Shown here in pieces: positions 15,397 through 24,149 of a stretch of DNA of 64,000 nt. The DNA is from Leclercia adecarboxylata (lineage in GTDB: Bacteria; Pseudomonadota; Gammaproteobacteria; Enterobacterales; Enterobacteriaceae). The stretch is from contig NZ_CP040889.1 in NCBI RefSeq assembly GCF_006171285.1, forward strand, positions 4,464,001 to 4,528,000. The letters run 5' to 3'. Under the pieces are notes generated by a model that made no database searches, was not told the origin of the DNA, and was given only the letters and a program-made list of their open reading frames with translations. Positions within the stretch are counted from its first letter, which is position 1. Every line of letters starts with the position of its first letter. A program made the translations under genes and the position numbers.

Positions 15397-17789
15397 GGCA
15401 ACGCGTACGCCATCAATGAATCACCGGAACGGGTACCGAGCCCGCCATGACCGCCAGCGGCAATGACAACGTATTGCTTGCCGTCTCCGGCCTGATAGGT
15501 CATTGGCGTGGCCTGCCCGCCTGCAGGCAGTCGGGCGCGCCAGAGCTCCTGGCCGCTGGCCTCATCAAAGGCTCGCAGGTAATCATCCGCCGTGGCCCCG
15601 GTGAAGATCAGCCCGCTTTGGGTGATCACATTTCCGCCCATCATAAAGATGCCCGTTGGCAGCGGCACGTTGGTATGGGTGCCGAAAATGTTCATATCCC
15701 GGGTGGTGCCCGCCGGGCGCTCCCAGATGATTTTTTTACTCACCAGATCGATGGCATAGATTTTCCCCCACGGCGGTGCATTACAGGGGGCATCCAGCAC
15801 GCTCAGCCAGGGTTTGACGATGGCCGCCCAGGGCGTGCCGTATTGCGGCCCGACGGCGAACTCTTTAGGTTTGGGATAGGGTTGTCCGCTCTGCCAGCCC
15901 GCCCACGTTTTCATGAGTCCTTTCTGAATAGCCTCTTCGCTTTTCATGATCTGCATGGTGAACGGGATATAGCTGGTGTTGGCAATCAGCACGTGGTGAA
16001 GCGGATCGACAGAAGCGCCGTACCAGTCAATCACCCCATCAAAGGCAGGATAAGCAATAGAGGTACCCTCGGCGGGTGGGGTAAATTTCCCCTGATAGCG
16101 ATACTGGTGAAACTGGATCCGGCACAGGAGTTGGTCAAATGCGGTGGCACCCCACATATCCGTTTCCCGCAGATCGGCAGGGGAAAGATCCGGCATGCCA
16201 GCAGAATCTGGCTGAACGGGGGAAAGCCTTTCCCCGGGAAGTGACGGCGTCACAGCAACCGATTTTTCATTGACGGCGGCAAGGGGTTTTCCGCTTCGCC
16301 GATCCAGCAAAAACAGTTGCCCCATCTTGGTGGTTTGCACCAGCGCCGGGGTTATTCCCCCATTACCATCGGGCAGATCGACAAGCGTCGGGCCGATGGG
16401 AACGTCATAGTCCCAGACGTCGTGATGCACGGTCTGATAGTGCCAGCGCTCTGCGCCGGTCCGGACATCCAGCGCCACAACCGCACTGGAGTAAGTTTCG
16501 TCAAAGGGACGACGCTGCGCCCCGTAATAGTCCGGCGTGGCATTGCCAAGGGGAATGTAAACCAGCCCCAGCACGGGATCGGCGGTATAGGTTCCCCAGC
16601 CGTTAGGGGTACCTCGCGTATACTCTTCGCCGGGTTTCAGCGGCGCATTGGCGGGATTGCGCCCCATATCCCAGGCCCATGCCAGGTTACCGCTTTTGAT
16701 GTCATACGCCCGCACCACGCCAGAGGGTTCGCCAGTGGACTGGTTATCATAGATCCAGCCCCCAAGGATGATACGTCCGTCCATAACCATCGGCTGTGAG
16801 GTGATGAAATGAAAACCCGGGGGAACCTCGCCCATATGATCCGTCAGGCTGACAAATCCCTGCTTACCAAAGCTGGCGCAGGGTTTGCCCGTCTCTGCAT
16901 TCAGCGCCACCAGCCGGGCATCGGCGGTGGTGGTGATCACTTTTTGCTGACAGTCCTTGTCAGTGGCGTCGTCGCTCCAGGCCACACCCCGGCAGGCCAG
17001 ATACTCGTTCGCCGAGGTATCGTTTTGCGGATCGAATGTCCACAGCGCTTTACCGGAGGTGGCGTTCAGGGCGATAACCTGACGATGCGGGGTGCAGATA
17101 TAAAGCACATCGCCCACCTTCACCGGCGTGACTTCGAGGTTAAATTCACGCCCGGCTTTGTCCTCCCCGTCACGTTTCACATCCCCTGAATCAAAACGCC
17201 AGGCCAGTTTCAGTTGGCTGACGTTCTGGGGAGTGATTTGCATCAGCGGCGAAAAACGCTGCCCATCGGCGGTACGGCCATAATATTTCCAGTCACCATC
17301 GCTTTGCGGCATTTGCGCCGCCTGCGCAGGCGGGAACGGTTGATGATGGACAAACCGGGTGCCGGAGATATGCCAGCCAAAGAAAAGCATTGCCGCAATA
17401 GCCACGACGTAGATCCCGCCTGCGGTCACTCCCTTCCGCCTGGCTGAGGGAACCAGGGTCAGTTGGCGGATCACCCACGGCATGCTGATCCATACACCAA
17501 GGACCGCGACCACCAGCAGGCGGGGCATCAGTTGCCAGCCATCCAGCCCGACCTCATACAATGCCCAGCCAGCGCAGGCCAGGAACATCAGCAGATAGAG
17601 CCAGACGCCTGAAAGCCGCTGGCGGAACAGCAGTACACCGCTGATCAAAAAGCCGACGCCAAGCAGGATAAAGACAAAGGTCCCCCCGACGAACGCCAGC
17701 CAACCGCCCAGAACCACATAGCCAAGCCCTACAAGCGCGACCAGCAAGCCGGTTAACACGGCCCAGAGACGAGATGTTATCTGTGGCAT
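15393..17789 (-). CDS. membrane-bound PQQ-dependent dehydrogenase (glucose/quinate/shikimate family)
   Basis: A 798-residue quinoprotein (E. coli Gcd is 796). About five membrane segments lie in residues 1-140, followed by a periplasmic eight-bladed PQQ propeller with SDGDWKYYGR near its start, HHDVWDYD in the middle and GGQATPMTY near the end. It would oxidise a sugar or cyclic polyol in the periplasm and pass electrons to ubiquinone. Several stretches (such as LPTGIFMMGG) differ from Gcd, so glucose is not assured, and quinate/shikimate or another polyol is possible. It is the first gene of an operon with the oxidase, with a four-base overlap. No PQQ biosynthesis genes are in the window. 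Confidence 0.85.
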   Translation of the reverse strand: MPQITSRLWAVLTGLLVALVGLGYVVLGGWLAFVGGTFVFILLGVGFLISGVLLFRQRLSGVWLYLLMFLACAGWALYEVGLDGWQLMPRLLVVAVLGVWISMPWVIRQLTLVPSARRKGVTAGGIYVVAIAAMLFFGWHISGTRFVHHQPFPPAQAAQMPQSDGDWKYYGRTADGQRFSPLMQITPQNVSQLKLAWRFDSGDVKRDGEDKAGREFNLEVTPVKVGDVLYICTPHRQVIALNATSGKALWTFDPQNDTSANEYLACRGVAWSDDATDKDCQQKVITTTADARLVALNAETGKPCASFGKQGFVSLTDHMGEVPPGFHFITSQPMVMDGRIILGGWIYDNQSTGEPSGVVRAYDIKSGNLAWAWDMGRNPANAPLKPGEEYTRGTPNGWGTYTADPVLGLVYIPLGNATPDYYGAQRRPFDETYSSAVVALDVRTGAERWHYQTVHHDVWDYDVPIGPTLVDLPDGNGGITPALVQTTKMGQLFLLDRRSGKPLAAVNEKSVAVTPSLPGERLSPVQPDSAGMPDLSPADLRETDMWGATAFDQLLCRIQFHQYRYQGKFTPPAEGTSIAYPAFDGVIDWYGASVDPLHHVLIANTSYIPFTMQIMKSEEAIQKGLMKTWAGWQSGQPYPKPKEFAVGPQYGTPWAAIVKPWLSVLDAPCNAPPWGKIYAIDLVSKKIIWERPAGTTRDMNIFGTHTNVPLPTGIFMMGGNVITQSGLIFTGATADDYLRAFDEASGQELWRARLPAGGQATPMTYQAGDGKQYVVIAAGGHGGLGTRSGDSLMAYALP

Positions 17790-18040
17790 AGCCCACCCTT
17801 TTGTAAAGACAAGTCAATAAAGTTTAAGAAACCTTTTGGATGACGCCTTAAGAAAGTGGCTATAAAGACAGCCCGGGAAAGGGAATGAGGCGTAACAGGA
17901 TATACAAAGCGTAGTTCGTGGCGTTATGGGTTTTGTATGATGCCTTTGTCGTCATTAAAACCTTATTGACGAGATTGACTTACCTCCGAATAGAACGACA
18001 ATAAATGTTCCCGGCGAAAATTGTATAACTGGAGCTTATC

Positions 18041-19372
18041 ATCATCGCCTGTTCACCTCGTTCTCAGCTAGCCACCCACCTTAAACGTTCCGGCATGCCT
18101 ATCGCATGGGCGCTTTTACTGGTCAGTTGCAGCTCAACCCCACCCAAATCCCTGGTCACCCCGCTGCCGCCCGTGGCGAAACAGCCGCTGCCTGATAAAA
18201 CCGCGCGCCACCAGCCGGTGCGCGGCGTCTGGCTGACGACCGTCTCCCGTCTCGACTGGCCGCCGCAGGCATCCGTGAACGGCCGTAGCGCCGAATCGCG
18301 GATCGCCATGCAGCAAAAGGCCCTGACCGACAAGCTGGATAACCTGAAAAGCCTCGGCATCAATACCGTGTTTTTCCAGGTGAAACCGGACGGCACGGCG
18401 CTGTGGCCGTCAAAAATACTACCGTGGTCAGATATGCTGACCGGCAAAATAGGTGAAGATCCGGGCTACGATCCGCTGCAGTTTATGCTTGATGAAGCGC
18501 ACAAGCGCGGGATGAAAGTTCACGCCTGGTTTAACCCGTACCGCGTGTCGACCAATACCCGCCCCGGCACGGTCGCAGAGCTGAATCGTACCCTGACGCT
18601 GCATCCGCCGAGCGTTTACGTCCTGCATCGGGAGTGGATCCGCACCGCGAGCGATCGTTTTGTTCTCGACCCCGGTATTCCGGAAGCCCGGGACTGGATC
18701 ACCAGCATCGTGGCGGAAGTGGTGTCGCGCTACCCGGTCGACGGGGTGCAGTTTGATGACTACTTCTATGCCGAGTCCGCGGGTTCGAAGCTGAACGACA
18801 ATCAGACGTACCGCCAGTATGGTCAGGGATTTGACTCAAAGGCCGACTGGCGACGCAACAACACCCAGCAGCTGATTACCCAGGTATCGCGCACCATTAA
18901 GCAGTTAAACCCGAACGTGGAGTTTGGCGTGAGCCCGGCAGGCGTCTGGCGTAACCGCTCTCACGATCCGGCCGGCTCCGAAACCCGGGGCGCGGCGGCA
19001 TACGACGAGTCCTTCGCCGATACCCGTCGATGGGTGCAGCAGGGTTTGCTGGACTACATCGCCCCTCAGCTGTACTGGCCTTTTGCCCGGGATGCGGCGC
19101 GCTATGACGTGCTGGCAAAATGGTGGGCCGACGTGGTGAAGCCGACCCATACGCGCCTCTATATTGGCGTGGCGCTGTATAAAGTGGGAGAACCCTCGAG
19201 CAAAGAGCCCGACTGGACGGTAAACGGCGGCGTGCCGGAGCTGAAAAAGCAGCTCGATCTGAACGAATCCGATCCGCATATTGACGGCACGATTTTGTTC
19301 CGCGAGGACAACCTGAACCAGCCCCGGGCGCAGGATGCGGTGCGGTATTTGCGGACGCGCTGGGGGTCGTAA
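18041..19372 (+). CDS. digH: DigH/YddW glycosyl hydrolase-like lipoprotein, probable non-AUG start
   Basis: This protein closely matches E. coli DigH (YddW, 439 residues), which hydrolyses denuded peptidoglycan glycan strands in the cell envelope. From the lipobox LLVSC onward the alignment is collinear (GINTVFFQVKPDGTALWPS, YPVDGVQFDDYFY). The first in-frame ATG is 18095, but it leaves a signal peptide of only 11 residues with no positive charge. The upstream codons encode ACSPRSQ and HLKRSG, matching the E. coli N-terminus, and GGAG (18031-18034) sits six bases before ATC 18041. I therefore place the start at this ATC; the start is uncertain, the gene is not. Confidence 0.9.
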   Translation: MIACSPRSQLATHLKRSGMPIAWALLLVSCSSTPPKSLVTPLPPVAKQPLPDKTARHQPVRGVWLTTVSRLDWPPQASVNGRSAESRIAMQQKALTDKLDNLKSLGINTVFFQVKPDGTALWPSKILPWSDMLTGKIGEDPGYDPLQFMLDEAHKRGMKVHAWFNPYRVSTNTRPGTVAELNRTLTLHPPSVYVLHREWIRTASDRFVLDPGIPEARDWITSIVAEVVSRYPVDGVQFDDYFYAESAGSKLNDNQTYRQYGQGFDSKADWRRNNTQQLITQVSRTIKQLNPNVEFGVSPAGVWRNRSHDPAGSETRGAAAYDESFADTRRWVQQGLLDYIAPQLYWPFARDAARYDVLAKWWADVVKPTHTRLYIGVALYKVGEPSSKEPDWTVNGGVPELKKQLDLNESDPHIDGTILFREDNLNQPRAQDAVRYLRTRWGS

Positions 19373-19420
19373 AGCTTTATTACAAAAATTTGACCCGCAA
19401 AAACAATCAGGTTGATGCTT

Positions 19421-19447
19421 AAAAAGGATCTTAAAAAGATCCTTTTT
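19421..19447. terminator. bidirectional intrinsic terminator between digH and the lipoprotein cluster
   Basis: AAAAAGGATC (19421-19430) pairs with GATCCTTTTT (19438-19447) around a 7-base loop. T-rich sequence follows on both strands and the flanking genes converge. Confidence 0.8.
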
Positions 19448-19468
19448 GGTTTTACTAATCGTTATGCC

Positions 19469-20155
19469 TTACCAGTCACCATATGGATAGTCCTTACCTT
19501 TGATGAACTCGGGTGTCTTTCCGTAATAAACATACCCGTTAGGATGTTTCGTTACCCCTTTGCATATCAGCATATCATCCCCTGTCAGGGTGAACTGCCG
19601 GGCGGGATGCTGGAGCACAGCAGGATCCCCATTATCTTCAAGCCAGACTCGCACCGTTCCGCCCGGTGCCAGTCCGATAAGCATATTATCCCGATAATAC
19701 GTCTTTCCAGGACGATAGGTATCAGGATAGGTCGCGAGCATCTGCTGCCAGGTCTCCCGGCTGAACCAGATTTCAGTCTCATATGCTTTTTTATCGATAA
19801 CCGAATCCCAGCACACCGTCATCCTGACCGGCAGCGCCTTACCGATATTAAAATTGGCTGAAAAACCGCCCACGCGCTGGCTCCATTTCCCCACACTGCT
19901 TTGACTTGGTTCGGTAGGATCCAATCGCCGGAAGATACTTTCGCGGATATCCCCGTCCTCCAGATACACCATCGTCACCAGTGCCGGCAGGTTGACAGGA
20001 TAGAAAAAATTAAACTGCCAGCGCTCGTAAGGCAGTTTCTGCCCCCACTGCTCCACGCCATCCCCTAACAAAGATTTCACACCTTCCCGGCGATCGTGAC
20101 AGCCGGCTAGTAATATGACACCCAACATAGTCGCTACAAGCGGTAATCGTTTCAT
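19469..20155 (-). CDS. DUF2931-type lipoprotein, immunity copy 1 (distal)
   Basis: A 228-residue predicted lipoprotein with signal MKRLPLVATMLGVILLAGC (Cys 19 lipidated) and a DUF2931-like body. Such lipoproteins sit next to Tle1 phospholipase genes and act as periplasmic immunity proteins; this role is inferred from context. ATG 20155 has GGAGA upstream. Its middle matches copy 2 closely, while its C-terminal 30 residues (GVTKHPNGYVYYGKTPEFI) match copy 3, so it is a mosaic. It is the last of three tandem paralogues downstream of the lipase gene. Confidence 0.8.
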   Translation of the reverse strand: MKRLPLVATMLGVILLAGCHDRREGVKSLLGDGVEQWGQKLPYERWQFNFFYPVNLPALVTMVYLEDGDIRESIFRRLDPTEPSQSSVGKWSQRVGGFSANFNIGKALPVRMTVCWDSVIDKKAYETEIWFSRETWQQMLATYPDTYRPGKTYYRDNMLIGLAPGGTVRVWLEDNGDPAVLQHPARQFTLTGDDMLICKGVTKHPNGYVYYGKTPEFIKGKDYPYGDW

Positions 20156-20291
20156 CCCTGTCTCCTCAGAAAAGTCCTTCCAGCGCGTCCGCACCCTGTC
20201 TTACCTCTGCTGCTGGTCGTCCAGCCGCCACACGAAGCGTTCATCCTTTAATAAAGCCCTCTGGCTCCGCGATCCGCCTGACGGCATTCCC
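20156..20291 (-). pseudogene. remnant of the lipase 3' end between lipoprotein copies 1 and 2
   Basis: This 136-base spacer is not random. Pieces match the 3' part of the intact lipase gene: 20166-20220 corresponds to 21826-21890, a short piece around 20225-20245 resembles 21930-21960, and AAAGCCCTCTGGCTC near 20264 recurs near 22090. It looks like an internally deleted copy of the lipase tail carried along when the lipoprotein gene was duplicated. Confidence 0.7.
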
Positions 20292-20993
20292 CTACCAGTT
20301 ACCATATGGATAGTCCTTCCCTTCAATAAAATTACGGATGAAAGGATCGTAACCATTAGCCTCGATGTAATTGAAATCAATCCGGTTGGGAACGTTTTTG
20401 CATATCAGCATATCGTCTCCCGTAAGGGTGAACTGCCGGGCGGGGTGCTGAAGCACCGCAGGATCCCCATTATCTTCAAGCCAGACTCGCACCGTTCCGC
20501 CCGGTGCCAGTCCGATAAGCATATTATCCCGATAATACGTCTTTCCAGGACGATAGGTATCAGGATAGGTCGCGAGCATCTGCTGCCAGATCTCCCGGCT
20601 GAACCAGATTTCAGTCTCATACGCTTTTTTATCGATAACCGAATCCCAGCACACCGTCATCCTGACCGGCAGCGCCTTACCAATATTAAAATTGGCTGAA
20701 AAACCGCCCACGCGCTGGCTCCATTTCCCCACACTGCTCTGACTGGCTTCCGTCGGATCCAGTCGCCGGAAGATACTTTCCCGGATATCCCCGTCCTCCA
20801 GATACACCATCGTCACCAGCGCGGGCAGGTTGACAGGATAGAAAAAATTAAAATGCCAGCGCTCGTAAGGCAGTTTCTGCCCCCACTGCTCCACGCCATC
20901 CCCTAACAAAGATTTCACACCTTCCCGGCGATCGTGACACCCGGCTAGTAACGTAACACCCAACATGGTCGCTACAAGCGGTAATCGTTTCAT
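20292..20993 (-). CDS. DUF2931-type lipoprotein, immunity copy 2 (middle)
   Basis: A 233-residue lipoprotein with the same signal and lipobox (LLAGC) as its neighbours and ATG 20993 after GGAGACAGGG. Residues up to about 190 are nearly identical to copy 1. The C-terminal stretch is different (NVPNRIDFNYIEANGYDP), replacing the HPNGYVYY segment shared by copies 1 and 3. The role, by context, is periplasmic immunity to the upstream lipase or to related lipases of competitors. A longer open frame to 21068 only adds lipase-remnant codons and is not the true start. Confidence 0.8.
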   Translation of the reverse strand: MKRLPLVATMLGVTLLAGCHDRREGVKSLLGDGVEQWGQKLPYERWHFNFFYPVNLPALVTMVYLEDGDIRESIFRRLDPTEASQSSVGKWSQRVGGFSANFNIGKALPVRMTVCWDSVIDKKAYETEIWFSREIWQQMLATYPDTYRPGKTYYRDNMLIGLAPGGTVRVWLEDNGDPAVLQHPARQFTLTGDDMLICKNVPNRIDFNYIEANGYDPFIRNFIEGKDYPYGNW

Positions 20994-21128
20994 CCCTGTC
21001 TCCTCGAAAAGTCCTTCCAGCGCGTCCGCGCCCTGTCTTACCTCTGCTGCTGGTCGTCCAGCCGCCACACGAAGCGTTCATCCTTTAAAAAAGCCCTCTG
21101 GCTCCGCGATCCGCCTGACGGCATCCCC
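20994..21128 (-). pseudogene. remnant of the lipase 3' end between lipoprotein copies 2 and 3
   Basis: A second spacer, 135 bases, nearly identical to the one at 20156-20291 and built from the same three pieces of the lipase 3' region. The shared internal deletions show that the two spacers derive from a single event followed by duplication. Confidence 0.7.
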
Positions 21129-21815
21129 CTACCAGTTACCATATGGATAGTTTTTCCCTTTGATGAACTCGGGTGTTTTTCCGTAATAAACATACCCGTT
21201 AGGATGTTTCGTTACCCCTTTGCATATCAGCATATCGTCTCCCGTAAGGGTGAACTGCCGGGCGGGATGCTGGAGTACGGATGGATTCCCGTTATCTTCA
21301 AGCCAGACCCGTACAATCCCGCCGGGAGCCAGACCAACCGCCATTCGGTTCCGGTAGTATGGTTTACCCGGATGATAAGGATCAGGATATGCCGTAGTCA
21401 TCTGCTGCCACGTAGCCTGGCTAAACCAGATCTCTGTTTCATACGCTTTTTTGTCGATAACCGAGTCCCAGCACACTGTCATCCTGACCGGCAGCGCTTT
21501 CCCACGGTTAAAATACCCGCCATATCCCCCCATCAAATCATGCCAGTGCCCGACACTCAGATCACTGATGTCCATAGGATCTAACCGGCGGAAAATGCTC
21601 TCCCGGATATCCCCGTCCTCCAGGTACACCATCGTCACCAGTGCTGGCAGATTTTTCGGGTATATAAAACTGAAATTCCAGTTATCGTAAGGCAGTTTCT
21701 GGCCCCACTGCTCCACACCATCCCCTAACAAAGACTTCACACCTGCCCGGCGGTCGTGGCAGCCGGCTAGTAGCGTAATACCCAACATGGTCGCTACAAG
21801 CGGTAATCGTTTCAT
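21129..21815 (-). CDS. DUF2931-type lipoprotein, immunity copy 3 (next to the lipase)
   Basis: A 228-residue lipoprotein starting at ATG 21815, ten bases after the lipase stop codon, so it is the cognate immunity position. It has lipobox LLAGC and a mature DUF2931-like domain. Its central part (PMDISDLSVGHWHDLMGGYGG) is clearly diverged from copies 1 and 2, while the last 30 residues equal copy 1. It would protect the periplasmic side of the membrane from the lipase. That function is inferred from position and family. Confidence 0.82.
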   Translation of the reverse strand: MKRLPLVATMLGITLLAGCHDRRAGVKSLLGDGVEQWGQKLPYDNWNFSFIYPKNLPALVTMVYLEDGDIRESIFRRLDPMDISDLSVGHWHDLMGGYGGYFNRGKALPVRMTVCWDSVIDKKAYETEIWFSQATWQQMTTAYPDPYHPGKPYYRNRMAVGLAPGGIVRVWLEDNGNPSVLQHPARQFTLTGDDMLICKGVTKHPNGYVYYGKTPEFIKGKNYPYGNW

Positions 21816-21825
21816 CCCTGTCTCC

Positions 21826-23514
21826 TCAGAAAAGTCCGTCCAGCGCGTCCGCGGTCGCCCGTGCCCGGTCTTCCCACTGGTGCTGGTCGTCCATCCGCCA
21901 CACCGTCCGCACCCATCCCTTGCCCGGCGCCATCGGCCACACGAAAGAGCGCTCGTCCGTCGGCGCATAGTGGTTTCGCAGAAAAACCTCTCCGGAGGAT
22001 GGATTTACCCACAGGCTCAGGTCAGAGTCGATGTTCCAGTTCGCCGAACAGTGCAGATAACGCCCGATAGTCCTCATCTCCTCCGTCGTAAAGCCCTCTG
22101 GCTCAGCTCCGTGACGGACTGCGCGCCCCTGCGCTATGGCTTTATCACACAGTGGAACCAGCTCAGCGGGAAGGGTGGTATCAGGGTTTTGCGGGTCAAT
22201 ATCCCCGAATATCACCCCAGCGTCCTGTGCCGCATCGAGCATTACCCGCATGCATACCTTTTCCCAGTCGTTCGGTAATGCCCTGCGCGTCATGAACACC
22301 GCTGCGCCGGCTTTCTTCTCAAAAATAAACGCCCGCGCTTTATCCCGATTAACCAGCGGCCACGAAATCATTTTCGTCTCCACCTCACCGTGCGGCATCA
22401 GGTACTTCAGCGCCGGCAGCGAATACAACACCTGACGCATCCTCTCCGCCTGACGGTACGCCGCAGTCTGCATCTCGTCCTCGCTCTCCGGTATCACGTC
22501 AAAGTCCGGCATCGTCAGCAGGGATATTTCATCCTCCCCCGCGTTGTAGCCCCCGCCAATGTCCGAGTGCGCTCCTGGCAGCGCCAGCTCCGGCCACATC
22601 CCCGCGATGCTGTTCAGGCTGAAGTTATACCGGCACTCGTGCATTGCGCTTATCTGAAAAACCTTCTGCGCCACTGAGGGACGCAGCTCAAGGTTCACCC
22701 CGGGGTTGCTACGCCCGTTAATGTCGTAGAAGTTCAGCAGGCTCCCGATGGCTGCTACTGTGTCAAACAGCCCCAGAAAACGCACCTCACCCGCCGGTTT
22801 TCCGTGATGCCCCGCCATATCAAGGCCGTTCGCTATCGCTGCCGCTATCGCCGCGTCCTGGTTCATCACCCGGTTGGCAAAGTGACGCGCCGCTGCCGCC
22901 CCGCGGCTGAACCCGAATACGTCAAACTGCACCTTCGCGATCGCCACCTTGTCACGGTTAAGTTTGATAAAGCGGGTCAGCTCTGCGCTGATCTTCTTCA
23001 GCGCCTCATCGGTCTTCGTCACCACACCTTCAAATTGCCGGATAAGACTGCTTCCCAGCGCTTTGCCAAGCATAGAATCACTTTCGCCGTCCGCCGTTCC
23101 GATACCGCTGACGTAGGCTTTGACCTGCGCCTCTGTCTCGCTGTCGTTGAGTTCATCACTGGTCTGATAAAGGTCAAACAGCCGTGAAATATTAGTGATG
23201 CCACCCTGCCAGCTACCGTTACCCAGCCCCGTTCCGGAATATTCTTCATACTTCGCGCACGCCCTGGCACGTTCTTCGCCAACCAGATTGGCACAGTGGG
23301 CATATGCCAGCCGCAGATCGTCTGAATTCGCCCTGTTATTACCCGTGCCGTCAAAGAATACCCCCACGGTCAGCGTGATCCCCCTGACCGGCACCCGCCG
23401 GCACTGGACGGTTTTGAAGCTGCAATGAATGCTGGTCTTATGGGTGTTATCGCCGATAATTTCATATCGGTAATAGCCGGTATTTTCAGGTAAGACCTCT
23501 TCCTTTGTGCTCAT
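21826..23514 (-). CDS. type VI secretion phospholipase effector, Tle1 family (DUF2235)
   Basis: A 562-residue DUF2235 alpha/beta hydrolase. The nucleophile elbow is GFSRG in FGFSRGAAAARHF. The N-terminal GVFFDGTGNNR and the PGAHSDIGGGY motif are typical of Tle1 enzymes, which cleave membrane phospholipids of target cells after type VI delivery. It has no signal peptide, as expected for a delivered effector. It is followed by three immunity-type lipoproteins. No VgrG, PAAR or sheath gene is nearby, so the cassette is an orphan relying on a secretion system elsewhere. Delivery is inferred, not shown. Confidence 0.83.
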   Translation of the reverse strand: MSTKEEVLPENTGYYRYEIIGDNTHKTSIHCSFKTVQCRRVPVRGITLTVGVFFDGTGNNRANSDDLRLAYAHCANLVGEERARACAKYEEYSGTGLGNGSWQGGITNISRLFDLYQTSDELNDSETEAQVKAYVSGIGTADGESDSMLGKALGSSLIRQFEGVVTKTDEALKKISAELTRFIKLNRDKVAIAKVQFDVFGFSRGAAAARHFANRVMNQDAAIAAAIANGLDMAGHHGKPAGEVRFLGLFDTVAAIGSLLNFYDINGRSNPGVNLELRPSVAQKVFQISAMHECRYNFSLNSIAGMWPELALPGAHSDIGGGYNAGEDEISLLTMPDFDVIPESEDEMQTAAYRQAERMRQVLYSLPALKYLMPHGEVETKMISWPLVNRDKARAFIFEKKAGAAVFMTRRALPNDWEKVCMRVMLDAAQDAGVIFGDIDPQNPDTTLPAELVPLCDKAIAQGRAVRHGAEPEGFTTEEMRTIGRYLHCSANWNIDSDLSLWVNPSSGEVFLRNHYAPTDERSFVWPMAPGKGWVRTVWRMDDQHQWEDRARATADALDGLF

Positions 23515-23671
23515 GGAAAATCCTTTTAGTTTACATGGGTAATCAATATCCCATCATATCCTTACTAAAATCAACGCTCTATTTTCAATACAAGATGCAG
23601 TTGCCATGGAACACAGCACTCACGGTTGTCCACATGCTAGTGAAAGCGAAGTGGCTGGCTGGCGATACGAA

Positions 23672-24082
23672 TTACAGGAGCTCAACCACCTCAAACTCTT
23701 CCGCAATCAGCTCCATATCATCAGAAAAAGTCCCTTCCTGGGTAAAGAATCGCTGGTGCTCTTTGCACCAGTGTTCGAGGCTTAAATCACCTTCACCCTC
23801 TTTGCGGGCAAACTCAGCGGTGACATCACAAAAGCGCACCAGACGCGCCGAAACCACCCTGACTACGCATGCCGGTACCTCCTGCCCGTCAAGAACGATG
23901 ACGTAACCGCCAATTCTGGATGCGGCACCTTCTTGTTGGTAAGAGGCTAAGGAACCACAGGTGGCTGTTTTAATTCCTTTTCTGATCAGGTCCGCAAGCT
24001 CGCTTGCCAGCGCCGGGCTGTCCCCCATTTGCCAGACATCCGCACCCGGATACTTCACTTTTAATCCATCAACCGTATGCAT
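23672..24082 (-). CDS. ASCH domain protein
   Basis: A 136-residue small protein of the ASCH superfamily (PUA-like beta barrel thought to bind RNA or modified nucleosides). The visible motifs are the GIKTAT stretch at about 34-39 and a C-terminal WCKEHQRFF helix. I start at ATG 24082 (MHTVDGLKV), since an open frame reaching 24232 runs through a REP palindrome. The function in this host is unknown. It is transcribed alone, between the lipase and merR genes. Confidence 0.72.
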   Translation of the reverse strand: MHTVDGLKVKYPGADVWQMGDSPALASELADLIRKGIKTATCGSLASYQQEGAASRIGGYVIVLDGQEVPACVVRVVSARLVRFCDVTAEFARKEGEGDLSLEHWCKEHQRFFTQEGTFSDDMELIAEEFEVVELL

Positions 24083-24111
24083 AAAAAACCTTATAAATCG
24101 TGATACGAAAA

Positions 24112-24144
24112 ATGCCGGGGGCGCTTCGCTTGCCCGGCCTACAT
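24112..24144. repeat. REP palindrome, left copy flanking merR-DUF2938
   Basis: A REP-type palindrome (ATGCCGGGGGCGC, then TTCGC, TTGCCCGGCCTACAT). The same 33 bases recur exactly 1000 bases away at 25112-25144 in direct orientation, flanking the merR/DUF2938 pair. Confidence 0.75.
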
Positions 24145-24149
24145 ATAGC

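Noticed and set aside
15393..17789. Firm assignment as glucose dehydrogenase gcd
   Set aside because: Length and fold fit, but several stretches differ from Gcd, so the broader glucose/quinate/shikimate family is the safe call.
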